Source of the DNA: Flavobacterium sp. IB48
GTDB lineage: Bacteria; Bacteroidota; Bacteroidia; Flavobacteriales; Flavobacteriaceae
Direction: 5' to 3'
Assembly: GCF_016405855.1 (NCBI RefSeq)
Contig: NZ_JAEFCA010000004.1
Coordinates: forward strand, 592,075-656,074
DNA length: 64,000 nt
Below, in pieces: positions 61,237 to 64,000 of this stretch. A program made the position numbers and the translations under genes. A model generated the notes under the pieces. It saw only the letters and a list, made by a program, of their open reading frames with translations, ran no database searches and was not told where the DNA came from. How positions within the stretch are numbered: the first letter of the stretch is position 1; every line of letters starts with the position of its first letter.

Positions 61237-61446
61237 TTATCTTTTTTCCAATTTCTTAACAAGTATCTGTTGAATATAAATAAGAGAGCCAATAATTAAT
61301 ATTAATGGTATCAAATAAAAATAACTTACAACGTAATAAGTATCGTAAATATTAATTGTAAAAAAGTATTGAACAAAGTAAAAATAGACAAGCATTACAA
61401 TACAGATTGCAAAAAAGAACAAATAATTTCTAGTTAGTTTTTTCAT
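61237..61446 (-). CDS. Small membrane protein (69 aa)
   Basis: This 69-residue protein starts MKKLTRNYLFFF and has two hydrophobic helices (about 5-27 and 41-60) with a basic C-terminal tail. Its whole length can be aligned with the 60968-61192 product. No known family. Two helices and a small size would suit an immunity protein against a membrane-active toxin, or a membrane-protein regulator; neither is supported further. Confidence 0.6.
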   Translation of the reverse strand: MKKLTRNYLFFFAICIVMLVYFYFVQYFFTINIYDTYYVVSYFYLIPLILIIGSLIYIQQILVKKLEKR

Positions 61447-61511
61447 ATATTTTGATTATTAAAAAAACATTAAACATTTATAATAATTCTATAATCAATG
61501 ACATGGTTATC

Positions 61512-61865
61512 TTATTGGCAACTAATTTTTCGAACAATGTGGTCAACAGAATAGTATTTATTTTTGTCTTTTAAATAAACAAAAAAATGATACGTTTGAT
61601 TTGCATTGTCATTTTGCAAAATAGTATTTAACTGTTCTCTGCTAGTATTTATCTCTAATTTAGAATTGTTGCCAATTGAGTTTGAACTAAAAAACATTTT
61701 CCTTTTGTTTGTCAAAATCTTAAAACCTGATATTTCTTTCTTTTCAATGTTTTTTCTAAAAACGATTTCATCTGTTTTTTTATCAAATTCAAAAACAAAA
61801 TTTTGATGATTTTGAGAAAAGGCCTGAAAACTAACTAGGAATATTATAATACAAAACTTCTTCAT
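61512..61865 (-). CDS. Exported hypothetical protein (117 aa)
   Basis: A signal peptide at residues 1-18 (FLVSFQAFSQ) is followed by about 99 residues rich in beta strands and Lys/Asn (NFVFEFDKKTDEIVFRKN, FFVYLKDKNKYYSVDHI). It overlaps the preceding membrane-protein gene by 4 bases (ATGA-type overlap at 61862-61865), so the two are translationally coupled. No family is recognised. Confidence 0.65.
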   Translation of the reverse strand: MKKFCIIIFLVSFQAFSQNHQNFVFEFDKKTDEIVFRKNIEKKEISGFKILTNKRKMFFSSNSIGNNSKLEINTSREQLNTILQNDNANQTYHFFVYLKDKNKYYSVDHIVRKISCQ

Positions 61866-62278
61866 TTTATTTTTTCAGGAAGATCTGATATTAAGCGACT
61901 ACTTTTTTTTGCTAATGTTATAGTATAAACGGAAGATATCAGGAATAAAATTGCTGGAATTGTAAATGCATCATTTATTCTCTTATAATTGTATACTAGC
62001 CCTGTAATGTAAAACATTATAAACAATAAAATTACAAAACAGCTCAGCAAAATTTTATAATTTCTGCTTCTTAAAAATAAAACAAGCAGACCAGATATAG
62101 GAATGGCTATTAATCCTTGCCAAAGTATTGACGACGTGTTATTAAAGAGGTCGTGCAAAAACTGACTGAAATATATAATTAAAAGAATAAAATTTGGTAC
62201 TCCATTCTCTTGAACGCCATAAGTTAATAAAAAAGATAGTACTGCAATAAACTTTGAAACTCGTAAATTTATGAACAT
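61862..62278 (-). CDS. Hypothetical membrane protein (138 aa)
   Basis: The 138-residue protein contains four hydrophobic segments (about 10-45, 52-70, 78-96 and 107-127), so it is an inner-membrane protein. Its stop overlaps the start of the exported 117-residue protein by 4 bases. An exported protein coupled to a membrane protein suggests that the two act together. No family is recognised. Confidence 0.65.
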   Translation of the reverse strand: MFINLRVSKFIAVLSFLLTYGVQENGVPNFILLIIYFSQFLHDLFNNTSSILWQGLIAIPISGLLVLFLRSRNYKILLSCFVILLFIMFYITGLVYNYKRINDAFTIPAILFLISSVYTITLAKKSSRLISDLPEKIK

Positions 62279-62409
62279 GATTTATTTGTTTTAAGTGTTA
62301 TTTGATCTGTCTTTGGATTAAACCAAATCAAGCACGAATACAAGGTAGAGCAGTGAGCACAATGACTCTCAAATTGCTAATTACTATCTCTGCTTTCTAC
62401 CTAGTATTT

Positions 62410-63165
62410 CTATCTGAACTTGCCGTCATTTTGAACATTATCACTATCTTTTTTTAATCTATCAATTTCATAATTAATATCTCCTATTATTGTGATTGAT
62501 TTATCGTAAGAAGAAAATTTTTGAAAAAATGCTCCAGCAATTGTTACTTGTTCGCTATTTGACTTGTAAGGGACATCTAAATTGGTTATTCTATACAAAT
62601 CAAAAACATAAGGGAGAAATTTTACTCCCTTATATTTTGTGGTAATTGATTGATATACTTTAAGGAAAACTTCTTCATATTCTCCAACAGGTGAAACAAT
62701 TATATTTTCAATAGCCCAAGATTTTCGTTTGCCAAAAACAGGATGTGAAATTTCCTTAAGATGAATATTTTCTAAAATCTCAATTGTAAAATAATTACCA
62801 ATTAAGCTTTTATAAAAGTGTAACTCTGTTCGACTCTCTATCGTATTTTTTAGTCTTATAACTCCCGAAAAATTTGGCACTAATCCAGCTGTGCTCCCAG
62901 ATATGTCATGAAAATCTAATTTCAATTTTTCTAAAAGACCAATATTCCATTCTTTTTCATAATAATCTTTTTTACTATTTTTCTTTATTATTTCATTTAA
63001 TGCCGCAATTCCTGGGTAAGAAAAGTAATTTTTATCTTCTCTTGTTATTCCTATTGGATAGTACTTCTTTAAACAATCACTTATTTCTGAAAAGTTCTCA
63101 GAAAGATCGTCAATAGTAATATTTACAAATTTGTTATGGATAATTGGAAGTTTTAAAGTGTTGGA
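62410..63165 (-). CDS. Hypothetical protein, start missing or non-standard
   Basis: The open frame runs from 63165 to 62410 without a stop (251 codons) but contains no ATG near its beginning; the first accepted start is a TTG at 62925, which would give 171 residues. The 80 codons upstream of it encode protein-like sequence that continues smoothly into the rest (for example SDCLKKYYPIGITRED and YFSYPGIAALNEIIKKN). I therefore give the whole frame. The real 5' end is probably lost or lies out of frame, so this may be a truncated gene. The composition resembles immunity-type proteins; the family is unknown. Confidence 0.5.
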   Translation of the reverse strand, partial: SNTLKLPIIHNKFVNITIDDLSENFSEISDCLKKYYPIGITREDKNYFSYPGIAALNEIIKKNSKKDYYEKEWNIGLLEKLKLDFHDISGSTAGLVPNFSGVIRLKNTIESRTELHFYKSLIGNYFTIEILENIHLKEISHPVFGKRKSWAIENIIVSPVGEYEEVFLKVYQSITTKYKGVKFLPYVFDLYRITNLDVPYKSNSEQVTIAGAFFQKFSSYDKSITIIGDINYEIDRLKKDSDNVQNDGKFR

Positions 63166-63208
63166 TTATGTTTTATATTGAAATTGAGCTAGATAGTTCT
63201 AGAAAGTA

Positions 63209-63598
63209 TTAATCATAGAACACAAGAATTGGATTTACTTCAATGTATTCGTTTTCAGTATCCTTTTTTTTAACCAAATAGACTTTTATAGAACTAAAAA
63301 AGTTTACCAATTCGGAATTGTTTAATTTTTGCTTCTTGCTTTTATTATAATATTTTGGAGTTCTTATAAAGTCTTTAAGACAAAGTATTTTTTTCGGTTT
63401 TAAATTATTCAAGGTTCCAACCCCTTTAAAGTAAAACTCTTCGTCACTATTTTTGTCTTTAAGTAAAAACTTATTGGCAATAGATTTTGACTCATAAATA
63501 TATGAGTTGTCCAATTTAAAAAAGAATGTGTCTTTCAGCTTTTCTTGAGCTTGTAAATTAACAACCAAGAAAAATATTAATAACAAATTTATTTTCAT
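63209..63598 (-). CDS. Exported hypothetical protein (129 aa)
   Basis: A signal peptide (residues 1-17, LLLIFFLVVNLQAQ) is followed by a small Lys-rich beta protein (FFFKLDNSYIYESKSI, KVYLVKKKDTENEYIEVNP). No family is recognised. It belongs to the row of small minus-strand orphans at the right end of the window. Confidence 0.6.
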   Translation of the reverse strand: MKINLLLIFFLVVNLQAQEKLKDTFFFKLDNSYIYESKSIANKFLLKDKNSDEEFYFKGVGTLNNLKPKKILCLKDFIRTPKYYNKSKKQKLNNSELVNFFSSIKVYLVKKKDTENEYIEVNPILVFYD

Positions 63599-63695
63599 AA
63601 TTAAGATTTAAGGATAGTATGGTTTTTATAAGCAATAAATTATTATTAAAGAAATAATCAATTTAGGAACAAGAAATAGTTTTGTTTGGAGTTTC

Positions 63696-64000
63696 TTATA
63701 AATTTGAATGCGCCCATTCTACCTCATACTTAATTAATTTATTATTGCCTATCTTTTCTAATATATAAACCTTAAAGCAATACTGGCAACCCGCTGGAGG
63801 ATAAATTAATGTAATATTTTTTTTCTTTTCTACTTCTTCTTTTTTCTTTTTGAAAAATTTGCAAGCCTCATTTTTTAAATTAGTTGTGTTTTCAAGTGTA
63901 AGTTTTTTTAAAATATCAATAGAGCAAGTATCTTTTTTGTGTTTTTTTATATCAAAAATGAAACTTTCTCCTTCTGTGTTAAAGTAAATTTTATTTTTAT
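63696..64000 (-). CDS. Hypothetical protein, 5' end outside the window
   Basis: An open frame enters from the right edge and ends with TAA at 63696-63698, giving about 100 visible residues. It is Lys-rich and contains IYPPAGCQYCFKVYI near the end; the paired cysteines could bind metal or form a disulfide. No family is recognised. The N-terminus lies beyond the window. Confidence 0.6.
   Translation of the reverse strand, partial: KNKIYFNTEGESFIFDIKKHKKDTCSIDILKKLTLENTTNLKNEACKFFKKKKEEVEKKKNITLIYPPAGCQYCFKVYILEKIGNNKLIKYEVEWAHSNL

Noticed and set aside
62874..63116. 80-codon plus-strand frame opposite 62410-63165
   Set aside because: The minus-strand frame here continues protein-like sequence into the downstream gene, while the plus-strand product is a low-complexity Phe/Leu/Ser string.

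Overview
The window looks like chromosomal DNA from a Flavobacterium-type member of the Bacteroidota. It is AT-rich and coding-dense on both strands. Upstream sequences follow the TTTG / TAnnTTTG promoter type rather than -35/-10, Shine-Dalgarno sequences are mostly absent, and the gene content (clpC facing gyrA, S41 peptidase, WG-repeat, DUF349, GLUG and OstA-like proteins, GH130) is typical of that group. The genus is my inference from gene content; no rRNA or tRNA gene was seen.

Region 1-13.5 kb: small orphan genes, yebC, an S41 tail-specific-type protease, gcvT, a stand-alone NAD(P)H-hydrate dehydratase, an overlapping pair made of a short HipA-like kinase and a DUF3037 protein, a secreted pectate lyase, a Crp/Fnr regulator, HutD, a GNAT acetyltransferase and an SMP-30-like exported protein. 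The gaps hold several families of palindromic intergenic repeats. Region 13.5-17.1 kb: an accessory stretch with an XRE regulator and four poorly characterised minus-strand genes, including an ADP-ribosyltransferase-like candidate and a DUF2321 zinc-ribbon protein. Region 17.2-22.7 kb: the threonine operon thrA-thrB-thrC on the minus strand. It is preceded by a 34-residue leader peptide ending in seven threonines and a proline, with a hairpin on its stop codon, which makes a convincing transcription attenuator.

Region 23-37 kb: hutH, a DUF47/PiT phosphate transport pair, a WG-repeat protein, DUF421, a protease-RimK fusion, clpC and, divergently, gyrA followed by a secreted TPR protein, then osmC. 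Region 37.5-46 kb: DUF349 protein, outer-membrane barrel candidate, aroE with a TPR gene, a class III aminotransferase and an OstA/LptA-like protein. Region 46-50 kb: lipoprotein alpha-amylase, GH130 enzyme and a lipoprotein superoxide dismutase. Region 50-55 kb: a minus-strand gene string rsfS-ftsH-LUD-cdsA-psd-ACBP joining ribosome silencing, membrane proteolysis and phosphatidylethanolamine synthesis. birA, an SRPBCC protein, pyrE and a NUDIX hydrolase follow; the last two start divergently 7 bp apart.

Region 58-64 kb: a DUF6882-like gene and a GLUG lipoprotein bracketed by direct repeats, then a minus-strand run of small membrane and exported orphan proteins. This run includes a tandem paralogous pair, a gene whose 5' end seems lost, and a gene cut by the window edge. 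The strongest candidates for something new are the threonine attenuator, the HipA/DUF3037 module, the 14-17 kb cluster with the ART-like protein, and the orphan cluster at the right end. No CRISPR array, complete insertion sequence or prophage was seen.
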